Shown here piece by piece: positions 48,401-60,400 of a DNA stretch of 64,000 nt. The stretch is from Dendrobium chrysotoxum (taxonomy: Eukaryota; Streptophyta; Magnoliopsida; Asparagales; Orchidaceae): positions 63,042,573 to 63,106,572 of the forward strand of contig CM034305.1 in assembly GCA_019925795.1 (NCBI GenBank). Reading direction: 5' to 3'. The translations under genes were made by a program, and so were the position numbers. The notes beneath the pieces are model-generated. The model ran no database searches, had not been told where the DNA came from, and saw only the letters and a list, made by a program, of their open reading frames with translations. Numbering within the stretch: the stretch's first letter is position 1; every line of letters starts with the position of its first letter.

Positions 48401-51400
48401 GACGGGCTCTCGAGCTCCTAAAACAAGTGTCAAATGTTAAGATAGCTCGAATCCCTCGAGGGCAGAACGCAAAAGCAGATTGTTTGGCCAAATTATCCAA
48501 GGAGCTGGCAAATGAAGATAAGAGGATACCCATATTTATTGCGGTTGAAAATCGTCGGATCTTGGAGCCAGCGATCTTGCAATTCCCGCAGGCAGAGGGA
48601 ATATCAAATTCAAGCCAGCAGGATATAACCCCAGTTAGTCCTCAACCTCCCCAACCAGTCGATCTTGAATATCAACATGAAGAAAATCAAGCTCCTAAGA
48701 GAAGACATAAGACCAGTCTAGCTTCAGAATCATGGTGGTATTGCTTAGATGTTGAAGTCGAAGATGATTGGAGGCGACCATTCGTCGACTACTTCAAAGA
48801 AAGCAAACTCCCAACAGATAAATCTCTGGCTGCACAAATTAGAAAAAGAGCATTGCGATATGCATTTGTCAATGATACGCTGTACCGACGAGCTTTTGAT
48901 CAAATGTGACTACGATGCCTAGGGACCAAGGAAGCCGATAAAGTGGTAGCAGAAGTTCATGAAGGACTCTGCGGAGCACACCAGTCAGGTCCCAAAATGG
49001 CTGCTAAAATCAAAAGAATGGGTTATTACTGGCCTACGATGGTGAGGGATTGTATCAACCACGCTAAGAAGTGCAACGAATGTCAGATTCACGGTGATGT
49101 TATTCATCAACCGCCAAATCCACTGCATCCAACGGTAGCGTCTTGGCCATTTGAATGTTGGGGCACAGATGTAATTGGGCCAATAGATCCGCCGTCTTCG
49201 GCAGGACACCGCTTTATACTGGCAGCAACAGACTATTTTTCTAAGTGGGCAGAAGCGGCACCATTCAGGGAAGTTACGTCTGAGCACGTGATCAATTTCT
49301 TCACCCACAATGTCGTCTATAGATTCGGTGTACCACGCCGCGTGATCTCAGACAATGGCACAACATTCAAGAGTACAAAAATCTACAAGTTCGTAGATCG
49401 TCACAAGATTGACTGGCGGTACTCGTCTATATATAACCCAAGAGCCAATGGTTTGGCTGAGGCCTTCAACAAGACGCTGGTAAAGTTGTTGAAGAAGATC
49501 CTCACCAAGAACAAAAGAGAATGGCATATAAAGATGGCGGAAGCATTGTGGGCATATCGTACAACCTATAAAACACCAACCAAAGCCACTCCCTACTCAC
49601 TAGTGTTCGGGGCTGAAGCCGTCTTACCACTAGAAGTTGAACTACCATCTCTTCGGGTCGCTATCCAGAATGAACTTACTCAAGAACAAAATGCTCGCCT
49701 AAGAATGGAGGAGCTCGATGCACTCGACGAAGTTAGATTGCAAGCCCAACAAAACCTAGAAATTTACCTAGGAAGGATGGCAAAATCATTTGATCGGATG
49801 GTGCGCCCTCGATCCTTCCAAGAAGGGGAATTGGTCCTGGTGCTGAGAAGACCAATCATCCCACACCAAAGAATTGGTGGCAAGTTCGTATCCAACTGGG
49901 AAGGCCCATTCGTCATCGAGAAGGTTTACCAAGGAGGAGCCTACCAGCTTATCGATCTGCACGGTCAGAGGCCCATGCCGCCGATCAACGGTCGACACCT
50001 GAAGAAGTACCATGCGTAAAATTGCTCAAGGAAATGTTATATTTAATGTATTGTGTATTTCATGCATATTTATATACACTTTACATTTTACATTTTTGAA
50101 ATTCTCTTGTGTTGTAAGAATGCATTTCAAAATCACCCTGCAGAACAGGGGGCATTTTAAATATTTATTTGGGTTGACATCGTGCTACGCGCCGAGATCC
50201 CCAAATAAATATTTAAAATAACAAAGTTTCAAATTTATTCTATTCTAAAATGTCCCAGCAAGACAGGGGGCATTTTAAATATTTATTCGGGTCGACATCG
50301 CGCTGCATGCCGAGACCCCCGAATAAATATTTAAAATCACCAACGCAAATATTCTTCTATATTGAAGAATACAACCAGTTCTTTTCAAAGTATATGCAGG
50401 TGAGCTTCAAAAGATTGAGACACCACCTCCTCCAACAAACTAAGATTTCAAGGTCAGAAAGAGACTTTTGCAACTACACACTCTAACAAATTGAGCCAGA
50501 ACAACCTGAAGTCTTTCAGCAGCCTGAAGCTTAAGGTTCGAGTGGGAGTAAGAGGTCGGATCCAACACGCCCAAATATGGCCGGATCGCTGGCAGCTCCG
50601 TCTACTCAACACGCCATAAGAAAGGCCGTAGTAGCGGAACCCCCACTTCGTCAACCCGTCAGTAGGGACTGTAGGAAGTACGAAGGCAAATTTGACTCGA
50701 CAAGTTCAAGTGATCGTAGTCTACTAAATTCTCCCAAACGATCGGGGAATCAAGGTTCCATTGGGAAGGAGAAATCTCGAGCAACTACCAAATTCGCGTA
50801 GGCTCTAAATCTTCAACCACAAAGGAGAACTCCAAATCTACCAACTTCAGCAAAATCAGCATTGGGAAGCACATTTCCCCTAGTTCAAGTCTGAAGCCTG
50901 AATGGGTGTAAGAGGTCGGATCCAACAAGCTCAAATATGGCCGGATCGCTGGCAGCTCCATCTACTCAACACGCCATAAGAAAGGCCGCAGTAGAGGAAC
51001 CCCCATCTCAGCAACCAGAGGACGAAGAGCTGTCAAATCCCAGCTCGCCCAATCTGATGAACTCAAATGACTCAGATTAAAGTCTCCTCAAGTGGTTAAA
51101 GATCAAGATACTACCCAAGTTTGGTACTATCAACCGAATCCAAAACCTACAAATTCTTCAACAAGTCCACCAAAGCACAAAGCAAAGGACCGAAGAAATC
51201 ATCCCAAAGTTCATGAGAAGCTAAAAGCTGAACTGAAAGGATTTCGTCATCAACAAGTCCGTTATGCACAAAGCTCTGGACCGATGACTTTTTGCCACCA
51301 ACCTAATACAAACCTAAAGGGTTTAGGTCACCGGCATCTACTCCTTCATCAAGCCCGCCAAAGCTAGAAGCAAAGGGCCGAAGGTACAAATCACCTGACA

Positions 51401-54400
51401 AGTCAGTAAAGACAAATCAGATAATTCTCCATCAATGTCCGCCGCACAAAACACAGGACAGAAGGAACCAAAATCTCAAGGAAACTAAAGCTACAAAAAG
51501 AAGCATCCCGAATGACATCTACAAATATCCCTAAAGACTGGGGGCATTTTAAATATTTATTTGGGTCGACATCGCGCCGCGTGCCGAGATCCCCAAATAA
51601 ATATTTAAAATTTCTTGCTAAAATGCAAGTAAAGAATGGGAGAATGGAAGGTCCTACATAAACCAAATGTGTTATCATCATAAAGTGCAATATGAGCAAG
51701 ATATAACCAGCAAAAGTGACAAAATATCACATCTACACATGATGGTGGCAAACAAAAAAAGCAGCAATGATATCTGCAAGTGTCGGGAGAAAGTATTCTA
51801 TCACTCTCATATGGATCTCTATTTGACAAGAACCAACATGTCAATCATGTTATTGATTACAAGTGCATTTAAAGATTTACAAAGGCATAGAGATGGACTC
51901 TTGAGGATCTATAGAGAAAGAAAATTAGTATGTGACATCCAAACAAGCTTTTGGAGATTCACAAAATGAGATCCCCTGTGATACATTCAGAGTAAATATT
52001 TGGAGATCTACAGGGTCAATCATCATACAACAAACGTGATTCGCTCTAGACGCGAACCACATTTGTTGGGGGGCATTTGTTGACCCCCACAACTCAAACC
52101 ACGCATAAAAAGACAAAAATGATGAATCAAGTAGTGCGCGGGTTGGTCTGACACATCACTTGAAGGGTTAAATGACCTCTGATTGCCAAACGGATGGCGC
52201 CGTTGCGATCAGAACATCAAATTTTGCTAGGTCGAGACCCCTCGCAGTCGAATCGGATGAGATCGGTCAAAAGGGACGACCGACACCCAAAATTAAAACG
52301 CAATGCTGATCAAATGATGTCCTTTCGCGAAACGGATTTCGCCATTACGACCGGAATATCGCAAATACTTAAAAATTATATTTTCTATGTTCAATTTGGG
52401 TCATCCGAATTGGTGGCACGAATCCCGAGGCAACACGCTTATCGAGGAAAAGAGGCCTCAGCATTGCCCAAACGAAGTCCGATTGCAAAACGGACCTCGT
52501 CATTGCATTCAGAACATTACAAATACTCAAGAACTATATTTTGGGTTATCCAGATTGGTGGCACGAATTTTGAGACAAAACATGAATGTTGCTCGGCGCT
52601 ACCCAAATGACGTCGGATCGACAAACGGACTGCATCGTTGCGACCGGAATGTCGGCAACACCCTAAATGCACTACCAATTTATTCAGTTAAGGTGGTGCA
52701 CGCAAATCGAGGTAATCCCCATGTAAAAATACACAAATTTGTGCCCAAACAAAGTCCGATCGTGAAACGGATTTCTCCATTGCGATCGGAATATCGCAAA
52801 TACTTAAAAACTACATTTTCTATGTTCAAATTGGATCATCCGGATTGGTGGCACGGATTTCGAGAAAATTTAGCCTCGGCGCTAGCCAAATGACGTCTGA
52901 TCGCGAAATGGACTGCGTCATTGCGACCAGAACATCGGCAATACCCTAAATCCACTATTATTTTGTCTAATTTGGATATTCGGCGAAATTCAACACTTTA
53001 AATGAGAAGAAATACACGCATATCGGGACAATTTTGAATTTATTAAGGGACTGCTAGCATTTTGAATTAATTTGTAGTGATATATCACTAAATTAGCCGC
53101 TGACTTATAAAAATTTTAATAAGATCAAATTGTCAAACAGAGGAAAAAGTCAAACTCAAATTAAATGCCAACCTCGTTCGTTCTTTTGTCTTTCTGTCGC
53201 ACATGACCTCGAATAGACATGTCTATCGCTAAAATAGAGCCGAACGAAATTATTTCGTTCTGCTGCTAGCTGTCTTCCAAGCGGACGATCTCCCGTTCCT
53301 GTTCAAGACCTCACGCCAGCTCCAGTTATTTCCTAGGGGCTGATGGCATAACCTCTAGTCCAAGTCCTCCTCTGTTCCCAGTAGCATCTTAGGAGCTCTG
53401 CATTTTCTTGCTTGCTGAATGGAAGTTCCGGCATCTTTGCTGTGGTCGAAGGAGCAATATGTCTAGATGAACGTCCCCCAACTTATCATCTATCTTCTAA
53501 TGCTTTAGCTCTTCAAAAACAAATGGCAAAGCAGATAGTTTTCTCTGGGATTCTAGGCAATCAACAGCAGATTTCTGTCCGACAAAACCCACTATTTCGT
53601 TCTCCATCTACACGCCTAACCCCATTGCCTGAACCGAAGTCATCTCCCGTCTGTCCACTTACAACGTTGAAGCCCTTGAGGTTAATGTGGTATTGCTGGA
53701 ATTGGGCCAGATCTGTCCATTTGCAATACTTTGATGGCTGCATTGGCCCGTGGAAAACTTTGGAAAGCAAGCAGAGAAGTTACTTGCTGAGATGAAGGAT
53801 CTCATTTGTAAACCAAATGAACTTACTTGTTGTTCTTTGCTGCATGCGTACGCCAATGCGAAGGAGCTTGAGGAGGTCAAAGGGGCTCGTGCAGCACTGT
53901 GTCTGTAGAAGGAGAGAAATGCGGCTGCCAGTGCTGCAGATGAGGCCATGGCAATGATATTGCGGCTTCAGAAGGAGAAAGCTAAGATAGGCATGGAGGC
54001 CCGTCAATATCGGCAAATGGTTGAGGAGAAATCTGCTTATGATGAGGAAGAAATGGAGATTCTCAAAGAGATTATAGTGAGAGGCAGGAGGCGGAGAAGC
54101 ATGTTCTTGAGAATGAAGTCGAGATGTATAAGCAAATGATGAATTCTGGTGGCAGAGTTGAGCTGGAGCTTGATAATGAGACCTTTTAAAGACAAATTGG
54201 ATACTTTGGTTGATCCCTCAAGATGATCCCATGCTGATGTTGAAACAAATTTATAAATCAGTTGGAGGAAAAGAAGACGGAAATGATTTTGGAGTGGAAT
54301 CATCACCAATTATGAATACAAGTATAGCTGGTTCAAATCAAGGAGGAAATCATACTGGCAACATGTACCAACCCATCGTCTTCAAATATCCTAAATACTA

Positions 54401-57400
54401 CATCTGTAGATGATTCAGTTGTATGTAGCTTGAATGCACCTTTTGAAGCTGAATACCATAAAGATATTACAGACTTTACTATCAAAGATGAAGGCAAGAG
54501 GGGTACCGCAATTGATACCATAGTTTCTGTTGAAGGTCCATATGCATAATGGGAAGTGATGATACTGATCAGAGATGCAGAGAATCTTCTCAACACGAAA
54601 TTGAATCAAGCATCCTTGATGTTCATGTATAGTTTGAGGAGGATAGCAACCAAAATGTCATTGCTTCAGAAGAAGAAAGTTCCAAAAAAAAAGAGGGGGA
54701 AGAAAAGAAAAGATAAAGAAAGAATTTTTGTAAATTTGAGAAAACTCGTCTCGGCGTTTGCAGCGCGGCGAACGACCACCTATACACGCTTTTCTCTAGC
54801 GTGGTGGGAGGGAATTCATTGCGATGCTTGCGACGAGTCGGGAAATCTCCTTCATGCACTCGACTTGCACGTCGAGCCGGAAAACCGCCCATACACGCTT
54901 TTCTCTAGCGTGGTGGGAAGGGAACCCGGTGCGACGCCTACGACGAGGCGGGTAGACCCTGTACACGCTTTTCTCTAGCGTGGCGGGGACGAATATAAGT
55001 ACCCATAGGCGCTTCAGCACCTATGGGGAAAGAACTGCTTTTCTTTGAAACAGGTGCCCGAGGACCCATACACGCCTTTCTCTGGCGTGGTGGGATTGAA
55101 GACTTTACGGCCGCGGTGTCATCCGACACCTACCGTACACGCTTTTCTCTAGCGTGGCGGGAGGCCCAGTTTCCTGTAGTTTCCCCTAAACGGGGGAGAC
55201 GCCGGGAGGTTGTCGAAATTTCGGGTGAACATAGAACTGCACTCGGACATGATTTGGACCTTAAATGAACTAAAATGAAACTTGAACTTGATTTGAATAT
55301 CAAGCGGACAAAACTTGGACTCAATTTGAATATTAAATGAATGTGACTTGAACTAGTTGGATTCAAACTCAAATGAACAAAGAACTTGATTCAAACTTGA
55401 CTTGCTTGATTCGAACACCAACAAAGACTTTCAGTTTGACTACAGGGAACTTACAAGATGTGGACCTGAACTTGATTTGGACAACACGACTTGTACTCAA
55501 GTTTGAACCATATTTGAACGAATATTGAACAAATGATTTAAATTCCAACTTGAATTAAAAGTCTAATGTTTAAAATGAAGATCATAAACTCATGAAGGAT
55601 AAAATCGATAACAAGGGAATGATAATCATGGTATGAAGACCTTTAGAGCATTGACTTACATGAATTCATCCATAAGCGACAATCAACAAGGAGTTTGACT
55701 TGAATGATATCAAAAATCCCAACGGAATTATCATTTCAATACAAATGATAATCAAGAAAGTGTGATTCATGCGAAACTCATGCAAACAAAGAAGGATTCC
55801 TGTAATTACCAACTTTGACATGGGGTCCCTTCTTGGATGATAGCATTCAATTTGTGATGATTATATCAGTCAGAATGAGAATATTAATGAATGCGATAAC
55901 AAGTTGTCATATTATAAATTATCCCCAAAGGTGAAGAGCTTGCAAATGTCATCAGTTCGCATGTAACAAGAAAATTGTGAGGGACATGAGTTGATTTCAA
56001 AGAAGACTTCTGAACATGATAATTGACTTGTAATGTTGAACATGCCTCATCCTTAAATAATGAGCAGTATCAATCATCACTTCAATCGAACGGCCACTAT
56101 ACAAGACCTCCAATAGGTGTTTTAACTGACTCATGAAGACTACGACAGTAGAAATGCAAGTCTCCAATCAATGACAACTAGCTCGTAGATGAATACAGTA
56201 GTTATCTACGAATGCCGAGAGTCGACATACAATGAACCAGATAGCTTATCAACTGTTGTACACAAGGAATGCAATACAATTGCAAGTAATGCTAGAAGAG
56301 TGGCAGTGGATACAAACATCCATAGACAACGGTAGCTATAGACTGTGGATGCAACAAGTCCCCCTATAACTAATGTCAATTCCCTTGGAGATGCATACGA
56401 TATCTCCCTCGAGCACTGAAAGATACCCATGCAAATTGCAACAATTCGCCTATCAACGAAATGAAGCTTCCTACACATTACTCATAAGTAACAAGGATGA
56501 AGTAGTGGCGAATGCAACTATAACAATGACCAATAGTAGTACGCAGGCAAATGTATCGATCTCCTACGAAAATGGGAGGACAAATGTGCAGCAAACATAC
56601 ACATGTGCAACGATGATAATCAACAGCAGATAACGAATGCTACGACACATTTGCAGTCAGTAATCAATCAATAGTTGGGAAACACATGGATTCATTGCAA
56701 GCAAAGATGGAAGGTATGCAACCGACGTAGACTCCTGTGGTACACCCAATGTGTTGTCTACAAGTAAAAAAAATGCAAGAGAACCGCAGTAAATGCAAGT
56801 ATCTACAGGCCCTTGCAGAAGACCTGCTACATATGCAAGATATCATCTACGAACAAAATTCAAAACAACTACTAAAGTATGATCCAACGCCACCGGATCT
56901 GCAACCTTCGTGCAAGCAGACAGAAGGCGTACAAATTCCCAAATGAAATCCCAGCGCTACGCCACCGGATCTGCAACATCTATACAAGCAGACAGAAGGC
57001 GTACAAATCCCCAAATGAAACCCGTATGACGCCATGCCACCGGATCCGCAATATCTATGCAAGCGGACAGAATGCATTTATAAATATTACAAAAATGTCC
57101 CCAACACGTGCACTTTAATCTGTATACACATAGGTACACAAAAGGGACACGTGCAATCATACAACCCGCATGGGCCCCGGCGAGCGTGTTATTGGTACAC
57201 ACGTGACGCCTAGGGATGTTGCGCGGGTTAATAAATTTGAACCTGATCCTCCTAAAGCAAGTAGATAGGAGTTGACAAGGTTCAATAAATATTTATAAAA
57301 TGCCCCCAAACACCCGCATGGGCCCCGACGAGCGTGTTATTGGTACACACGTGACGTCTAGGGATGCTGCGCGGGTTAATAAGTGAATTCAAGTTCGAGC

Positions 57401-60400
57401 CCGATTCTTCTATTCAGGTAGATAGGAGTTGACACGGCTCGAACCATTAAATAAATATGCAGTTATGAGATCGACCGAGATATTTATTTTATACATTCAT
57501 ATTAGGCCTTCAAGGTCTGTAATCAAGAGAATTCACTAACAAAGGTCCAAAGCCTACAAAACCCGATCCTCTATCGACCAGTAGATAGAGTCGACAGGGT
57601 CCAATCAATAAAATATAAATGACCCCATACACCCCGATGATGGCCGTGTTGAATGTAAAGCTCAACCGGAGGGGTCCACACAGATTATTTCAAAATATCA
57701 CCCAAATACCCAAAACTCGAAAACTCCACAAAAATACCCAAAAATTCAGAACTCCACAAAAAATTCCCAAATACCCAAACTCCATACAAAATCCAATCTT
57801 CTGAAAAATCCCAAAACCCAAAAATCTTTCCAACTCCAGATATTTAAAAAATTGAAATCCAACTATCAAACCGCTTAAAGCAAAATCCATCCACCCCCCG
57901 CAACAGTTTGCCGAGGTGGATAAATTGAAGAATACTTCAGCTCACAAAGAGCCAATGCCTAGTCGAAAATATCACTAGGATCCATTCTCAAACAATCTCC
58001 TGCCAGCAAGGACGTGGTACGAGTCCTCTAACCGGCAGTTTCGCCGCCAAATGGCACTGCAGGATAAACGGTTATGACTCGGGGCCCTCTGAACCAGGTG
58101 GTCGCCGCCAAATGGCACCATTATATTATGGTTATGGCCAGAGCCCGTATGCTCCCCAATGGCATCAAATCCTTGAGATATGAATCAATAGGATATGATC
58201 GATAGGGCACAAAGCCCTCTGTTAGCTAAGGTGGATTCAAATTTGTCCCCTTAGACAAATACTCTCCCCAGGTCTATAAGGTACCCTTGGACGAAGCAAC
58301 CCATGGCTGCCGACAAGGATCCTTCTGTCAGGTTGGGTCGACTACCTCCTCTGACTAAGTAGACCAGGGACCACGATGGCCCGGGATGACGGATCCATGG
58401 GATCTTGATCGGGTCTATCATCCATTCCCCCACCATCCGCTTTAAGTGCAAGATGGTGAAATTTTTATTTTAAATATTAAATTCTCCAACACTTTCAAAC
58501 CTTCAACCCATTGTTGCTACTATATGCCAGATATATGTATTTCTACGTATCTGATTGACGACTAGCCTTAATCGAAAGTTCTCTCTCGTTACCGGGAGGG
58601 GTAATTAACTATAGGGGCTTGCGCCTATAGGAAACCAGAACTCAGATCATAAAGTCCTCACAAAATGAGGGCGAAATCTCTGGGTAGTGTCTTATCTACA
58701 AACCCATCTGCCTTCCACAATTTACCCCGGAACTTAAACCGTTAAAACTCCCCCCTCAAAAAGCAAAAGTCGGGCGGAGGCTGGGGCCGAATTTTCGAAG
58801 CCCACATTTTTCAACCTGCATTAGATTTTAAGAAAATGTTAAGTTTCCTGAATCTAAGAGTTAAACACGTTCAAGGTGTGCATTGCTTCTTTAAGACAAT
58901 CAGTTTAATTTGTTGCACCTAGTATATCTAAAGGATAACCCTACCATTAATAAAGACACTAAAGGGAAATCATCTGCATCTACATCTAGTTGCAAAATTT
59001 TAGCAAACACATTTTAAAGTATCATCAAATTAGTCATTATGCTAACGAGTGTCTTAGTAGGAACTTGCACATAGATATGGGGGAGAAAAGAAATGAAATT
59101 AATAAATTTAATGATGTTCATTAATTTGATGAAGAGATGAGTGATTTTGAGGATGTTTTAATTGATAAATCTTTCAATATCATATAATGCATCATAGCTT
59201 CTTTTGAAGGTTAAATTTGATTTGAAGAGGATTGCAATTTTGCAAATTTAGTTTGAACATGAGAAGCTATACAAAATCATAATAGATGGTGAAAGTTACC
59301 TAAATGTTCATGTATAAGTTTGCCTTGGATCATATGAAGTTGAAATCTGAACCACATCTACAATCATTTATGTCAGCTTGAATTAATAAAACTACTATTT
59401 TTGCATCTCAATGATATGTAGTTCTAATTCATATAACTACTTATATTAATAGAATTTAGTGTGATTTGTTGTTCATGGATATTGCTCATGATATTTTTGG
59501 TAGACTTTAGCTTTGATTTAGATGTTACTCATTTTAGGAGATCTGATACATATGCTTTAAATACTGATGGGAGAATGGTAGTTTTAAACCTACAAAGCTA
59601 AAAGTAAAATTGAATCTGCAAAAGAATCTAGTATTCCAAATAAGTTAAAAAGTCTAAATATTTCAAATAAACATGTATTTAAGACAGAGCTTGCAAGGGG
59701 ATGTGGTAATGCCTTGGTAGCTGTGAAATTGAATAATGTAGTACTTGAGGTTGTGAGTTTGGTGATGATGTTAATCAAATATTGACTAATTTTAAAGATA
59801 TCCTTAATGAGCTTTGTAATGATTTACCACTACAAAATTATATACAATATATCATTGATTTAGTTTCCCAGTTCATCATTGCTAATTTATCTTATTATAT
59901 GATGAATCCAACAGACATGTTGAAAGTAAGAGGTAAGTTGATGGATTACTTGAGAAGAGATCTGTTAGAGGAATTATGAGTTCTTACGTTGTGCCAACTT
60001 TGCATACGCCTAAGAAAAATGAGAGTTGATAAATGTGTATATATAGTAGTACCATCAATAAAATCAAGAATAAATATATGTTTAATATACCTCATTTGGA
60101 TGATATTTTAGATGTGATGAATTGATGCTATGATATTTCATAAGATTGATTTAAGAGGGTGACTATTACCAGGTTAGAATGAGGGAATGTGATTAACAAA
60201 AAACTATTTTTAAAATAAAAATTAGATTAGATGAATAATTGATGATGTCTTCAAGATTAATTAATGCTCCAAGTACTTTTTTCATTGAAAATGAATCATG
60301 TCTTACATGTTGTCTGTTATTTTAATGATATTTAAATTTATTAGAAGAAAAGAAATTATCATTGATGTAACTTATTAGAGTATTTAAGATTTTATAAGAT

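Larger units (their letters stand above)
50020..52077 (+). other. 3' non-coding region of the Tat-like element
   Basis: About 2 kb between pol and the 3' LTR with no credible gene. It holds three copies of a 20-bp inverted-repeat hairpin (listed separately) and a direct duplication of about 120 bp (50,527-50,650 and 50,888-51,010, sharing GGTCGGATCCAACA and CTCAACACGCCATAAG). Confidence 0.75.
44484..58806 (+). mobile_element. Tat/Ogre-lineage Ty3/gypsy retrotransposon, non-autonomous
   Basis: A 14,323-bp element bounded by TGTTGA...CCCACA LTRs and a 5-bp TTTTT target duplication (44,479-44,483 and 58,807-58,811). Pol carries RT, RNase H, a second archaeal-type RNase H and integrase, the hallmark order of the Tat lineage. 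Gag and protease are missing: only 437 bp separate the 5' LTR from pol. The LTRs differ at 20 of about 1,627 comparable sites (1.2%) plus one indel, about 0.5 million years at 1.3e-8 per site per year, so this is the youngest large insertion here. Same orientation as RPT5, within intron 7. Confidence 0.93.
52078..58806 (+). repeat. 3' LTR of the Tat-like element (6.7 kb)
   Basis: 6,729 bp, TGTTGACC...CCCACA. Contents in order: about 145-bp tandem repeats (52,180-52,980), captured host gene fragments (53,400-54,720), five short hairpins (54,785-55,154), non-coding DNA (55,260-56,850), about 72-bp repeats (56,889-57,075), about 139-bp repeats (57,163-57,440), then the segment shared with the 5' LTR. 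It probably represents the full-length LTR of the family. Confidence 0.9.

Noticed and set aside
50154..50337. CRISPR-like regularly spaced palindromes
   Set aside because: Only three copies with uneven spacing, in a plant retrotransposon; there are no spacers.
54556..54978. A 140-codon open frame as a lysine-rich protein gene
   Set aside because: It joins the frame-shifted end of the captured GTD-binding gene to the hairpin array, so it is unlikely to be a real protein.
52384..57479. A 5.1-kb insertion in the 3' LTR flanked by an ATATTT target duplication
   Set aside because: Tandem repeats of the LTR run across the left breakpoint and the supposed insert has no element ends. A deletion in the 5' LTR explains the data better.
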